The translations under genes and the position numbers were made by a program. The notes beneath the pieces were generated by a model. That model saw only the letters and a list, made by a program, of their open reading frames with translations. It did not search any database and was not told the origin of the DNA. 23,650 bases of DNA from Willaertia magna (taxonomy: Eukaryota; Heterolobosea; Eutetramitea; Acrasida; Naegleriidae), in contig CADWAF010000399.1 of the NCBI GenBank assembly GCA_902984215.1, positions 1 through 23,650 of the forward strand. The letters are read 5' to 3'. Below, piece after piece: positions 1 through 8,649 of this stretch. Each line of letters starts with the position of its first letter. The first letter of the stretch is position 1.

Positions 1-100
1 TGATTTTATTTTATAAAAAATAGTCTTAGTAAAATATATGTGAAAATATAATCAACATATATAGTTGATAATTAATATTAACAATTAATCCAAAATCATT

Positions 101-638
101 TCATTTTAATTTCCATGGTCCTACCTATTTATTTATTTTTAGAATTTATAGATATAAATGGTTATAGATATAGATATAAATACTTACAATTAAAGCAGTA
201 TGAAACATTTCCATTTTAGATAATACATTAAAAGTATCTAAAACTGGAGATAATAATTGTTTAATTGTTTTATCAGTTGAATTTCTAACAGTTTCAGTAA
301 CTAATAATTTAATTTTAATTTTATCTTTTAATTCCATATTTGATAGTAAATGATCTAAATTATTATTTAAATTATTATTTTGACTATTATTCATATAATT
401 ATTTATAGCCATATCAGTACTCAATTAAATACTTACTAAAATAACAGATCCTTTACATAATTTTTTTAAATTAGATTCTAAATTATTTAAATTTTCTAAA
501 ATTTTCTTCTTCTTTTCTTTTTCATTATCTCCTTCTGTCTCATTATAATATAAAGTACTATATTGATGATACTTATCACTATATGTTATAGTGATATTCA
601 CAATTATTCTTTTATAATAGTACTAATACTATTTATTA
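101..638 (-). pseudogene. Possible small N-rich gene or its remnant, exons do not join cleanly
   Basis: Two coding-looking blocks lie on the minus strand. The upstream block (about 638 down to 444) is open and reads as a polar helix with a Lys run, ending KLCKGSVIL directly before a GTAAGT donor (443). The second block (about 390 down to 188) reads QNNNLNNNLDHLL, then a Lys/Leu/Thr-rich stretch ending FHTALI at another GTAAGT donor (187). A 62-nt intron from there would splice in phase to a seven-residue terminal exon with a TGA at 101-103. The first intron is the problem. GTAAGT to AATAG gives 53 nt, but the upstream block ends in phase 0 while the downstream frame needs phase 2, and I found no other acceptor that fixes it. 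Either this is a broken gene or I have mis-set a boundary. No family is recognised. No start codon or first exon was identified. Confidence 0.3.
574..596. repeat. Perfect 10-bp inverted repeat, 3-nt loop
   Basis: The arms TATCACTATA (574-583) and TATAGTGATA (587-596) are exact reverse complements around TGT. An outer pair, AGTACTAT (554-561) and ATAGTACT (617-624), brackets it. It lies inside the coding-looking minus-strand block, so it may be incidental in AT-rich DNA. No function is implied. Confidence 0.4.
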
Positions 639-767
639 TTGTTTATCACAATGATGTTCGTAGTTTTCTTGCATTTAAAAGAATACTTTTATTTAACTAT
701 TAATATTACCTTTGGTAACATTTAGTAGTAAATAAAAGTTTTAGAGACTGAAGTTTGTTTATTTAGC

Positions 768-2470
768 TATTATCTATATCCATCATGTGATACATATGAT
801 TGTTTTAGACTTAATTATATAAATTCAACAATTTGTTCTGCACATAATCTTATGTTGAACTTGATTTTTGTGAATGTAAATTTGGCTAAGAAGATAACAA
901 CTGTTAAAGTCAATATTTCGTTTATAACAATACAAGAATGGATAATTCAAGTGTTTGTAGTAGCAATGGTAAATGTGTTGGTAACAATAAATGTGAATGT
1001 AATTTTAGATATACTGGAAGTAATTACGAACAACTTGTCACATGCTTTGGACTGTACTAATTTCTATCGTTTGTTTAGTGTACGGTATATGTATTAATAT
1101 GAATAATTATAACTGTACAAAAGGTTGGACATCTTTAGATTGTAATGTTCCAATTTGTAGTAGCATAGATGGTGGATGCAGTAGAAATGGTGTATGTACT
1201 GTCTTTGAAACTTATGATTATAAGAGAGGATATACTAGAAAATATTATACAATTCCAATTTGTTTTAATACTCATGCTAATAAAACAACCGTTTATTATG
1301 GACATGGTTTATGTATTGATATAAATAATTGTAATTGTACAACTAATTGAGGATCCTTTAATTGCAGTTTTCTTGTTTGCTTTGGTGATTATGGAGATGT
1401 TGTTTGTAGTAGAAATAGTAGATATATTTCTTTTAATTCTTGCTAATGTAATGATAACAATATTTATATTAAAAGTAATTGTTCTATTTTTATCTATTTT
1501 GAGATTGCAGCAAATAATTAAAGTACTTGTAATGGATAAAGAACATGTATTTTACCAAATATTTGTAGATGTTCTAGCAGTTTTGAAGAAAACAACTATG
1601 AAATTCCTATAATTGCATCAATTGCATCTTTAGACATAATATCATTATTCACTAAATACAATTCGTTATATGACATTTAAGCATTGATTTCTTTAGATGC
1701 TTTTAAATCAATGTTTACAATTGGTCATAACAGTTTTATTACTTACATATTTTTAGTTAACCAAAAAAGAGGAGGTACAGTAGTTAATGTATTTAAACGA
1801 ACTGCTTTCGCTAGTATTCTACTTTTAAATTTATTTCCTTATGGAAATGGAGATTATACTTTTAATGTAACAATTTCAAATATTAAGGCAAATCTATAAA
1901 GAGATACTGTCAGTTCAAAAGCTATTAATATTGTATCACTATTTAATATTACCATATCAGTCAATAGATTATCATCATTGATTGTTAATAATGTTTTAGA
2001 CTAATATTTCTAACTATTACAGCAGTCCATATTTGTGTAGTAAATAAACTTGATGTATATGGGGAAGTAATAGTTAATGGTAAAATGGGTTTAAAAACAA
2101 AAGAAGTTGCAAAACTATCATTGTTATTCTTAGAATCATAGAAAAATTGTAACTATTTGTAAGAAAGATAGTTAATAAAGTATTAGACTAGTTTTATGTG
2201 TTATATTTTTAAAATGAATACTGTAAAATGAAATGTGAGGAGAAACTATACTTACAACACAAGCACCATAGAGCCGAAGGTTAAATTCTTTGAAAATGAT
2301 TTGTTAAATAATATTAATACAAATATCTAAATTAGTTTTCCAAATGTTTCTACCATTAACTACTTTTGTCTAAATGAAAATGCAGTTTGTGGTTTAGTTT
2401 ATGTAGTTTTAGTTTGTTTAAATGAGAATTAGTTGTTATATTATTGCAATAATGTAAAGAAAATTATAGA
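768..2470 (+). pseudogene. Decayed EGF-repeat surface protein
   Basis: The block translates as an extracellular Cys-rich protein once three frame changes are allowed (about 845-868, 1035 and 2005). The N-terminal part has at least four degenerate EGF-like modules. CFRLNYINSTICSAHN starts at 801, CECKFG at 869, VCSSNGKCVGNNKCEC at about 953-1000, CTKGWTSLDC at about 1114, and STCNG then TCILPNICRC at about 1522-1580. From about 1684 to 2460 there is a non-EGF part with sandwich-like strands such as NGDYTFNVTISN, then a frame-0 stretch containing CLNENAVCGLVYVVLVCLNEN. Stops interrupt all of it: in one frame TGA at 1348 and TAA at 1444, 1519, 1537, 1678 and 1897. Several look like CAA/GAA-to-TAA or TGG-to-TGA changes at EGF positions where Gln, Glu or Trp is usual. 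Family knowledge: such repeats occur in large adhesion or surface proteins of amoebae. That the later part is a REJ/PKD-like or other Ig-fold domain is only a guess. No ATG or promoter was identified. Confidence 0.7.
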
Positions 2471-2656
2471 AATCTGCTAACTGACTTGATGGTTATATTA
2501 TTGTGTTTTGTTAAAAAAAATAAAATAAAACAAACAAACTCACTACAAAAACCACAGTATGCGTAGCATAGTTATGACATGTAATATATTTGTTGTTTCA
2601 TTTTTTTCTTTTAAAAATTAAAAAAAAAAAAAATTATTTTACAATAGTAACATTTT

Positions 2657-3513
2657 TTACAACAATTCATCTCCTCTATAGTTGACCTCACTTGAAAATA
2701 AGTCTATATCATCTAATAAAACCTCTTCTATATTTTTAGACATTAAATTTATTTGTAATATATTTATTCTTTTAATATTTTCTTTATTTTTATCATATTT
2801 ATTTATCATATCACTTAAAACATTATTTATTTTATTTTCTTTTTCTATTTTTTTTCATTTATTTTTTCATTTATTTTTCTTTTTTTAGATTTTACTTTTT
2901 CTTTAAATTTTTGATCATTTAAAGCATTTTCTTTTATAAGTTTATGCTTTATTTGTTTATGATTAATATTTTGTAAATTATTTAAATTATTATTATTATT
3001 TAAATTATTTAAATTATTATTATTTTGTAAATTATTAATATTTAATAAATTATTATTATTATATATATTTAAATTATTATTATTTTGTAAATTATTTAAA
3101 TTATTATTACTATTATTATATAAATTATTTAAATTATTATTTTCTAAATTTAAATTATTATTATTTTGTAAGTTATTAATATTTAATAAATTATTATTAT
3201 TTTGAATATTTAAATTATTATTTTGTAAATTATAATTATTTATAAATAAATTTATTTGTAAAATTAAAAAATTTTCTATAAAATTAAATAATAATTCTTC
3301 TTTTTTAATTAATTTAATTATTTCTTTGAAATTTATATATAAAAATGAATTATAATATATTTTATTATTTTCATTAAAATTATAAGATTGTGTTTTTTGT
3401 AATTTTAAATAATTTTTAAAATCTATAAATTTAAAATAATAAATATTATTTTTACAAATAAAATTAATTTCAAACAGAAACAAAAAAGATAAAAAATGAA
3501 TAAATGAAGACAT
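2657..3513 (-). pseudogene. Asn/Leu-rich low-complexity ORF, frameshifted near its C-terminus
   Basis: From ATG at 3511-3513 a 222-codon frame runs to TAG at 2845. Residues 1-20 are hydrophobic and could be a signal or anchor. Residues 20-95 are aromatic and Asn/Lys/Ile-rich. About 95-195 is a degenerate repeat of LQNNNNLN/LNNL units, and the tail is Lys-rich. The stop falls just after a run of eight A residues (minus strand). With one more A, the frame would continue about 60 codons through a non-repetitive tail containing EEVLLDDIDLFSS and EVNYRGDELL, ending at TAA 2657-2659. So either the gene is freshly broken, or the homopolymer length is a sequencing error. Composition is far more AT-rich and repetitive than the intact genes to the right. 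No family is recognised; it may not be expressed. Confidence 0.4.
3023..3201. repeat. Interspersed low-complexity repeat, 141-bp spacing
   Basis: A segment of about 38 bp beginning TTTTGTAA at 3023 recurs almost exactly, as TTTTGTAAG, at 3164. The separation of 141 bp equals 47 codons. On the minus strand both copies encode an NNNNLLNINNLQNNNN-type stretch. The surrounding 2960-3240 is built from shorter TTATTATT / AAATTATTT units. The frame-preserving spacing points to in-frame slippage or duplication within the low-complexity ORF. Confidence 0.6.
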
Positions 3514-3546
3514 TTTTTTTAAAAATAAAAAATAAAATTTTATTTA

Positions 3547-4287
3547 TTAAACTTGGATCCATTTATTATTTTCTTTGTATTCTTTAGTAAATTCAAAATC
3601 TATAGTTACTAATAATGTTTTTGAATTACAAATAAAAACTAATTGTTTAAAATAAATTCTAAATAAATACTCTCTTGTAATAATTTTTTCTTTATTATTT
3701 TCGCAATATATTACTGATTGTTTTACTTTAAAACTTTTTGCAGCATATTCAGAATTATATTTAAATGATAGAATATCTTCAAATTTATTAAAAACAAATG
3801 CATAACAGTTAATTGTTTTAAATTGATTTTTATATTTTAAAATTTATTTTCTAATTTCAAATCTACAATTATGTAATAAAAAATATTGTAAAAAATAATT
3901 TGGTTATAAACATTTAACAATAATTCCACATTGGTAACATTTAAAATAAGTAGTATCTAAAGAATGACATAAAATAAAAGTACAACATTGTATAAATTGA
4001 TTTAAACAAGCTTTTTTTTTATTGATTCTTCTTCATTTTTTTTTATTGATTCTTCTTCATTTAATTCAATATTAATTATTGAATCATAATGATCTTTAAA
4101 TGATGTAAAAATTTTACTTTTATAAAACAAACCAAATAGAATCTATTTTTTTAGCTTCTAGCATTTTATGTCTATTATTTATAATAATTTTAGCTTTATT
4201 ATATTTTCTTTTTTTCTCTTTATTCACTTTTCTTTTGTTTTTAATTGTTGTTGTGTTTGTATTTCTAATATTTAATAATTTTACCAT
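3547..4287 (-). pseudogene. Relic of a Cys-containing protein, multiple stops and frame changes
   Basis: An ATG at 4285-4287 opens a Lys-rich reading that runs about 53 codons to HKMLEAKKIDSIWFV, then meets TAA. Shifting frame continues through FKDHYDSIINIELNEEESI, then a second shift gives a Cys-rich patch, IQCCTFILCHS then FKCYQCGIIVKC. After two more in-frame TAA codons it ends ...KEYKENNKWIQV with TAA at 3547-3549. The Cys spacing resembles a small zinc-binding finger, but I cannot assign a family. With at least two frame changes and two extra stops, this is a relic rather than an intron-containing gene; I looked for GT-AG boundaries at the breaks and found none that restore the frame. 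It lies just upstream of the Asn/Leu-rich ORF on the same strand, so the two may be parts of one decayed locus (inference). Confidence 0.45.
4021..4068. repeat. 24-bp tandem duplication, two copies
   Basis: ATTGATTCTTCTTCAT followed by eight T residues starts at 4021. The 16-bp core repeats at 4045-4060, giving a 24-bp period. On the minus strand the unit encodes an EEESIKK-type octapeptide in frame. It lies inside the decayed minus-strand relic and looks like simple slippage between T-runs. Confidence 0.6.
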
Positions 4288-4663
4288 TATGATTTATTAA
4301 TTTTTTTTTATATAAAATTTTTTTTTATGAAAAAAAACATAATTTTAAAGTTAATCATTTCATTTTTTTCTACTGAATCTTCTATCAAAAAACTATATTT
4401 TTATGCAACTAGAAAATTATTTTGCTGTGTTATAAAGCTTTTTATTATTTTTTTTTACAAAAAGGCCAAAAGGTACTTGAGGTCCTTTATTAGGCCCCAA
4501 AGTCCCGCTTCATTTTTTGGCTTTCGAAAAAAAATTCAATTTTATGGGACGACAAAAAATGCCCTTTAGTTCCACCTTAAATATAATCGCTCTTGGCGTT
4601 ACCAATACTTCCTTGGGGGTTAGTGGGGACTTGATTCCTTGTGGGTAATATCTTAGCAAAAAA
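4288..4663. other. Non-coding spacer upstream of the kinase
   Basis: No convincing gene is present. An 80-codon plus-strand open frame (4327-4569) lacks any protein-like character and is best treated as chance. From about 4460 to 4650 the base composition changes: it contains short G and C runs (for example GGCCCC at 4491, GGGGG at 4614) that are rare in this window. That stretch directly precedes the kinase ATG, with A-rich sequence immediately before it, so it probably includes the kinase promoter and leader. TTAAATATAAT at 4576-4586 is a possible TATA-like box, weakly supported. Confidence 0.4.
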
Positions 4664-7600
4664 ATGGAAAAACATCATTTCAGTGTTGCCTTTTGCTTTT
4701 TTATCTCTTTATTCTGCTATTCCAGTTTTTGCTTTGAGTTTTACTTAAATCCAAATTCAAACGTAATTAACCCTGTCTCTAGCGGTTGTATAAATAAAAC
4801 GGAACCGTGCAGAAATATTTGTGAAATTGTAGATTTTGTAAATAATTTAAATATCTCGGTAAATAATTATCTCACAATAGATATTTATTACTTAAGTGAT
4901 TATTCTTTAGATGAAAATTGTAAAATTAATGTAACCAATAAATTAAATATTAAATATATTGGAAACATGAATAGTAATGCCATTACCAAACTAAATGTAG
5001 AACAGGATCCTTTTGTTTATGGAAAAGTTGAAACGCTATTTCATTATTCTTTACAATTAAGTTATTCTTCAAATGTTTTACAACATGTTAAATCAAATTA
5101 TAAATTCTTTGATTGTGTATTTGATAGTGAAGTTTTATTTTCATCTTTACAAATTTTGTCATTTAAAAACTCAATTATAAGTAATATAATAACTATTGAT
5201 AACGTTGACACAGTGGAGATACTAGACTGTGAAATTAGATCTAATAGTGATTTCAGTTTTATAAATCATATTTCAATTATGAATACAACATTTAATCAGG
5301 TGAATGCCATCAACTGGAGAACATTAAATCTTAATTATTGTAATTATATCTTAATTGTTAGTTGTCCACTTTACGGTTTGGCAACTTTAGCTGGAAATTA
5401 TATTATAATTAAAAATATGCAATCTATTGGTTCTATTTTAATTTCTAATGCTAAGAATGTAGATATTAGTTATTCCAATTTTATTGGAAATAATAATTTT
5501 GGATTAAGATTAGAAAATAGTAGAGGATTTATAAAAATATCTAATAGTCTTTTCACTAAGTGCAAAACTGCTTTAAGTATACAAGCATCATTACCATATT
5601 CTTATGACATTCATTTAGAAAATAATATTTTCAGATATAATGTATTTAACACTCCCTTTACCTTAAACACATTAGGAAGTAATAGATTATTTGTGGTTGG
5701 ATGTCTTTTTTTAAGAAATGAAGTTTTATTGAATGCAGGAGCAATTTATTTGGAGAGTAAAGAATCTCATTTAATTATTCTTAATAGTCAATTCATTCAA
5801 AATATTGTTGGAAGGACTGTATCCTTGACAGATTGGGAACAAATAGGCAATGGAGGAGCCCTTCATGTACAAGCAGCTAAATCTATTACAATTGCACAGT
5901 CAACAGTATTTATACAAAACACAGCCTTAAGAGGAGGGGCGATTTACACAAATACAAAATTGACAATGACTGACTCAATAATCCTTCAAGAAAATGTTGG
6001 TAGAATAGCTGGTGGTGGAGTTTTTTCTAATACTTCGGAAATATTAAATAATTTAAATTTAAATAATTTTATAAATAACACAGCAAGGTTTTATGGCCCT
6101 CAAATTGCATCGTTTCCTTCTAAGGTTGAGCTATTGTTTTCTATCAATGATAAGGTAGTTGATGAATTAATTGTTTTTCCAGGTGAAGTATTTAGGATTA
6201 CTTTAAAGTTAGAAGATTTAGTTGGCAATCAAGTTTCACAAATCTTTCACTCACCTTATGTTATGGTACCACCTGAAAAAAGGATTTCCTTAATTAATGT
6301 ACTTGGTACAAGTAGATACGCTGATTTCTATATTGCACAATATAATGATTTCTCTTTCAGAGACAGACACGTTGAAACTGTGGTTTTTAGAGTAGAAGCT
6401 GTTGAAACACTTTTCAATATAACTGTTACTAAATGCCCCTACAACTATGAGATTGCTCGTGAAAAGAGTGAAGATAGGTTTTTCTATTGTCAACCAAAAG
6501 TATTTCCATTAAGTGCAATTATTGCTATCTCTGTTTCTTCAGCAAGTATATTCTTTATTGTTGGAATTGGAATTGGAATATTATTTATTTATTGTTGCTT
6601 CACAGTAATGTCTAAATTAAGAAGATTAAAGAAAAAGGAAAAGGCAGAATTGGAAATTGAAAGAAAGATTATTGATAAGAAAATAATGTTTGGCGAATCT
6701 AAAATTCCATTACTAACAGATTTTGAAAACAATAGGAACACTGAAAGAAAAGAATCATTTTTAATACCAATAGAAGAAATTCATGTAGAAAGAAAGATAG
6801 GAGAAGGAGGATGTGGAACTGTTTATTATGCTAAGGTATGTGTCACAATTTATTTTTAATTATATTTATTTAAATATATTAGTGGGGAGATAATTCAATT
6901 GCTATTAAGTCAATTAAGATTTCAGACGAAGATGAAGCAAATGATGAATTTGAAAGAGAAGTTTCACTATTAAGCTCATTGAGACATCCAAATGTTGTTT
7001 CATTCTATGGCGTTTCAATAACAGAAACATCTAAATATATGGTTATAGAATATTTAAGTAAAGGAAGTTTAAGACAAGCTATAAATTATTCAAAGAATAG
7101 AAAAGAAGTATTAACTTTAAAAAAGAAATTAAATATTTTAATTAATATTTCTCAAGGAATGAATTATTTACACAATTTACAACCTAATCCAATAATTCAT
7201 AGAGATTTAAAACCAGAAAATGTTTTACTTGATGAAAAGGGTGTTTGTAAAGTATGCGATTTTGGATTAAGTAAAATTATTGGACATACAATGCAAACAA
7301 TGACAACAAATGTAGGAACATTATTTTATCTATCTCCTGAAATGTTAAAAGGTGACAAACCATCTACCATTACTTCAAAATTAGATGTCTATAGCTTTGC
7401 AATTATTATGTGGGAATTACTATTTGAGGAATCCCCCTACAGTAATAATTATTCAAACAAAATTAACTACTTCAAAAGGTCAACTGAATTACCATCATTA
7501 GACAATATATTTTTAATTCCATCCTTAGTTGTAAAAGGATTTAGACCTCCAATACCATTTTCAAATGAAGAAGAAAAAGAAATTTGGGTAAAAGAATTCG

Positions 7601-7767
7601 TTTTACCTTTTGAAAATCAAAATGAATTAAATAGTGGCACATCATTGTTCTTTGATAAGTATTTAAACTTGATGCAACAATGTTGGAAAGAAGAACCAAA
7701 AGAAAGACCTTATTTTTCTGAAATTTTGTCAGTGTTATTGGAAATGAAGAATTATAAATTGCAATAA
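4664..7767 (+). CDS. Receptor-like TKL protein kinase with beta-helix ectodomain
   Basis: Two exons, 4664-6835 and 6883-7767, with a 47-nt phase-0 intron (GTATGT...TTAG) give about 1018 residues. Residues 1-24 are a signal peptide ending in a Phe/Cys-rich hydrophobic run. Residues 30-490 form repetitive right-handed beta-helix (pectin-lyase-like) strands, with GAIY/GGAIY/GGALH/GGGVF turns at about 358-452 and many N-glycosylation sequons. A membrane-proximal domain follows, then one transmembrane helix at about 612-648. The cytoplasmic kinase has the glycine loop IGEGGCGTV (712-720), Lys733 in IAIK, Glu750 in FEREV, HRDLKPEN with Asp832, DFG with Asp850 and SPE (875-877) replacing APE. All catalytic residues are present, so it should be active. 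HRDLKPEN indicates Ser/Thr specificity, and the C-lobe (CWKEEPKERP) is TKL-like. The ligand is unknown; similar surface kinases are expanded in amoebae. The intron falls between the glycine loop and the catalytic Lys. Confidence 0.92.
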
Positions 7768-7911
7768 AAAATTCTAACATGTCTAATTTTCTTTATGTTA
7801 CATTGTAAATCACAAAAGTCATTAAATTATCCATTCAGTCAGTATAACTGTTGGAAGTGCAGGTAAAAGAGTTTTAAAAGTAATATTAATTTGTTAAAAA
7901 GTTTACAATAT

Positions 7912-8565
7912 TTATTCATGATTGGTATTATTGTTGAACAAAATATCATCATATTCTTTTTTGAATTCATAATATTTTCTATAATAATCACCACCATAAA
8001 TTTCTTTTAATTTTCTATTTTTATCCATTTCACTTTCTCTTTTATTACCAAATATAGGATTATTAAAAAATAAATTAAATAACTCATTTTCTTCTTCATT
8101 GAAAAATTTACTGAATAGATCATCTTTGTCACCAAATACAGTATTTATTCTTGAATTAAAATTATTAATTTTAATATTAAATTTATCTTCCATTTCCTTA
8201 AATGTTAAATTTGTAAAATTTTCTTCTTTTTCTAATATTTCTTTTGATGAATTATTTTTGAATAAAAAATTATTATTTTTGTGTAAATTATAAATTTGTC
8301 TAGTTACATTACATTGTTCTTTTAAATTATTTTGATTTAATTCTTTTTGTTGATTTTGTAAAATACACTCGTAAATAATTTGTTCTCTTTTATTGTCTTC
8401 TCCTTTGTTATCATTGTTTAGATTATTTATAATTTTATTTACAGTTCCTTTCATTGTTACATTACCACTTCTATCGGTACTATAAGATGTAGAAGAAGAA
8501 TTACCTATTGATGAAGAGTTGAAGAAGGAAGAAGTAAAACTATCATCTTTATCATTCGGAAACAT
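7912..8565 (-). CDS. Hydrophilic protein of unknown function
   Basis: I chose the ATG at 8563-8565 (MFPNDKDDSF); upstream the frame is open only through a TTG. The product is about 217 residues. The N-terminus is Ser/Thr-rich (SSSIGNSSSTSYSTDRSG, about residues 17-34). The middle is Asn/Lys/Glu-rich with predicted helices around ENFTNLTFKEMEDKF. The C-terminal third has a Phe-rich patch, DLFSKFF then LFNLFFNNPIFG, followed by a charged region with DYYRKYYEFKKEYDD. There is no signal peptide or membrane span. The STSYST segment loosely recalls Ser-rich linkers of MLF or HAX-1-type proteins, but this is too weak to name. It is convergent with the kinase (stops 144 nt apart) and starts about 85 nt downstream of the stop of the redoxin-like gene on the same strand. 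Coding bias matches its neighbours, so it is probably real. Confidence 0.65.
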   Translation of the reverse strand: MFPNDKDDSFTSSFFNSSSIGNSSSTSYSTDRSGNVTMKGTVNKIINNLNNDNKGEDNKREQIIYECILQNQQKELNQNNLKEQCNVTRQIYNLHKNNNFLFKNNSSKEILEKEENFTNLTFKEMEDKFNIKINNFNSRINTVFGDKDDLFSKFFNEEENELFNLFFNNPIFGNKRESEMDKNRKLKEIYGGDYYRKYYEFKKEYDDILFNNNTNHE

Positions 8566-8649
8566 TTTTTTCAATTTACTGGAGTCGGAATTACAAATCT
8601 ACGGTTATTTACAACAAAATATTGAAAGTCAGTCAACTAGAAAAATAAA

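Noticed and set aside
2682..2888. Plus-strand 68-codon Phe/Ile/Leu-rich frame
   Set aside because: It is the antisense shadow of the T-rich complement of the minus-strand low-complexity ORF and its tail.
768..4287. In-frame TAA codons read as Gln (ciliate-like code) would make the left region coding.
   Set aside because: Many TAAs fall where Gln is plausible, but frame changes are also needed, and TGA and TAG interrupt too. All intact genes to the right use TAA as a working stop and contain none in frame. C-to-T decay explains the pattern.
4327..4569. 80-codon plus-strand open frame
   Set aside because: Lys/Phe-rich in the first half and non-repeated, unbiased in the second, with no domain or splice support; it ends in the kinase promoter. 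Treated as chance.
7912..8565. Assignment of the hydrophilic protein to the MLF or HAX-1 families
   Set aside because: Only a short Ser/Thr-rich segment is similar, and the defining downstream blocks of those families are absent.
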